In this document: one piece after another, positions 62,277-64,000 of the stretch
Layout: each line of letters opens with the position of its first letter
How positions within the stretch are numbered: the stretch's first letter is position 1
Origin: Streptomyces sp. Y2F8-2
Lineage (GTDB): Bacteria; Actinomycetota; Actinomycetes; Streptomycetales; Streptomycetaceae
Reading direction: 5' to 3'
NCBI RefSeq assembly: GCF_014905555.1
Contig: NZ_BNGS01000012.1
Coordinates: 1-64,000 of the forward strand
Length of the DNA: 64,000 bases
Position numbers and translations under genes: made by a program
Notes under the pieces: model-generated
Told to the model about the DNA's origin: nothing
Databases searched by the model: none
The model's input: the letters and a program-made list of their open reading frames with translations, nothing else

Positions 62277-64000
<1,724 letters not shown>

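Overview
The window is about 64 kb of very GC-rich actinobacterial DNA, most likely from Streptomyces or a close relative. The signs are G/C at nearly every third codon position, frequent GTG starts, ATGA/GTGA gene overlaps, Tat and Sec lipoprotein/exported proteins with Streptomyces-style sequences, and many lineage-typical families (DUF2267, PucR, FUSC, CbpM, IclR). No rRNA, tRNA, CRISPR array, insertion sequence or replication origin was seen.

Region A (1-15.4 kb) is a catabolic island. A divergent IclR-type regulator (cut by the window edge) faces a long plus-strand run: a FAD amine oxidase, a zinc deacylase, a complete Pot-type ABC importer (lipoprotein, ATPase, two permeases), a class III aminotransferase, a second zinc deacylase, an aldehyde dehydrogenase, an aldo/keto reductase, a HAD hydrolase, a second FAD oxidoreductase and aspartate ammonia-lyase. 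Most genes overlap by a few bases, so they are probably co-transcribed and act on one imported N-acylated amine or amino acid. The substrate cannot be named from sequence.

Region B (15.4-31.7 kb) is an exported-protein region. It holds a sialidase with three laminin-G-like domains and a secreted beta-propeller (lectin-like) protein on the minus strand. Divergent from these is a giant WapA/Rhs-type polymorphic toxin (about 3245 aa) ending in a Hint self-cleavage domain and a small tip with deaminase-like zinc motifs. Its stop overlaps the start of a 170-aa putative immunity gene. This is the strongest candidate for an undescribed system in the window.

Region C (31.8-38.2 kb) has a VirS-like AraC regulator, an MFS transporter, and a tight flavin monooxygenase / short-chain dehydrogenase / aldehyde dehydrogenase operon, similar in kind to the mycobacterial mymA locus.

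Region D (38.6-49.5 kb) holds a FUSC membrane protein, a zinc alcohol (formaldehyde-type) dehydrogenase, an unknown membrane protein, a UvrA-like ABC protein, an NAD(P)-binding protein and a PucR regulator.

Region E (49.5-64 kb) is a stress island: aldehyde dehydrogenase, DUF2267 proteins, a LysR/MFS pair, an aldo/keto reductase, a DUF1931 histone-fold protein, a DJ-1/PfpI protein, a general-stress membrane protein, and a dnaK-grpE-cbpA-cbpM-clpB chaperone operon running off the window. It contains clear scars: an FMN-reductase 5' fragment joined head-to-head to a glycogen-debranching 5' fragment, a DUF2267 gene without a recognisable N terminus, and a remnant of an alcohol dehydrogenase 3' end.
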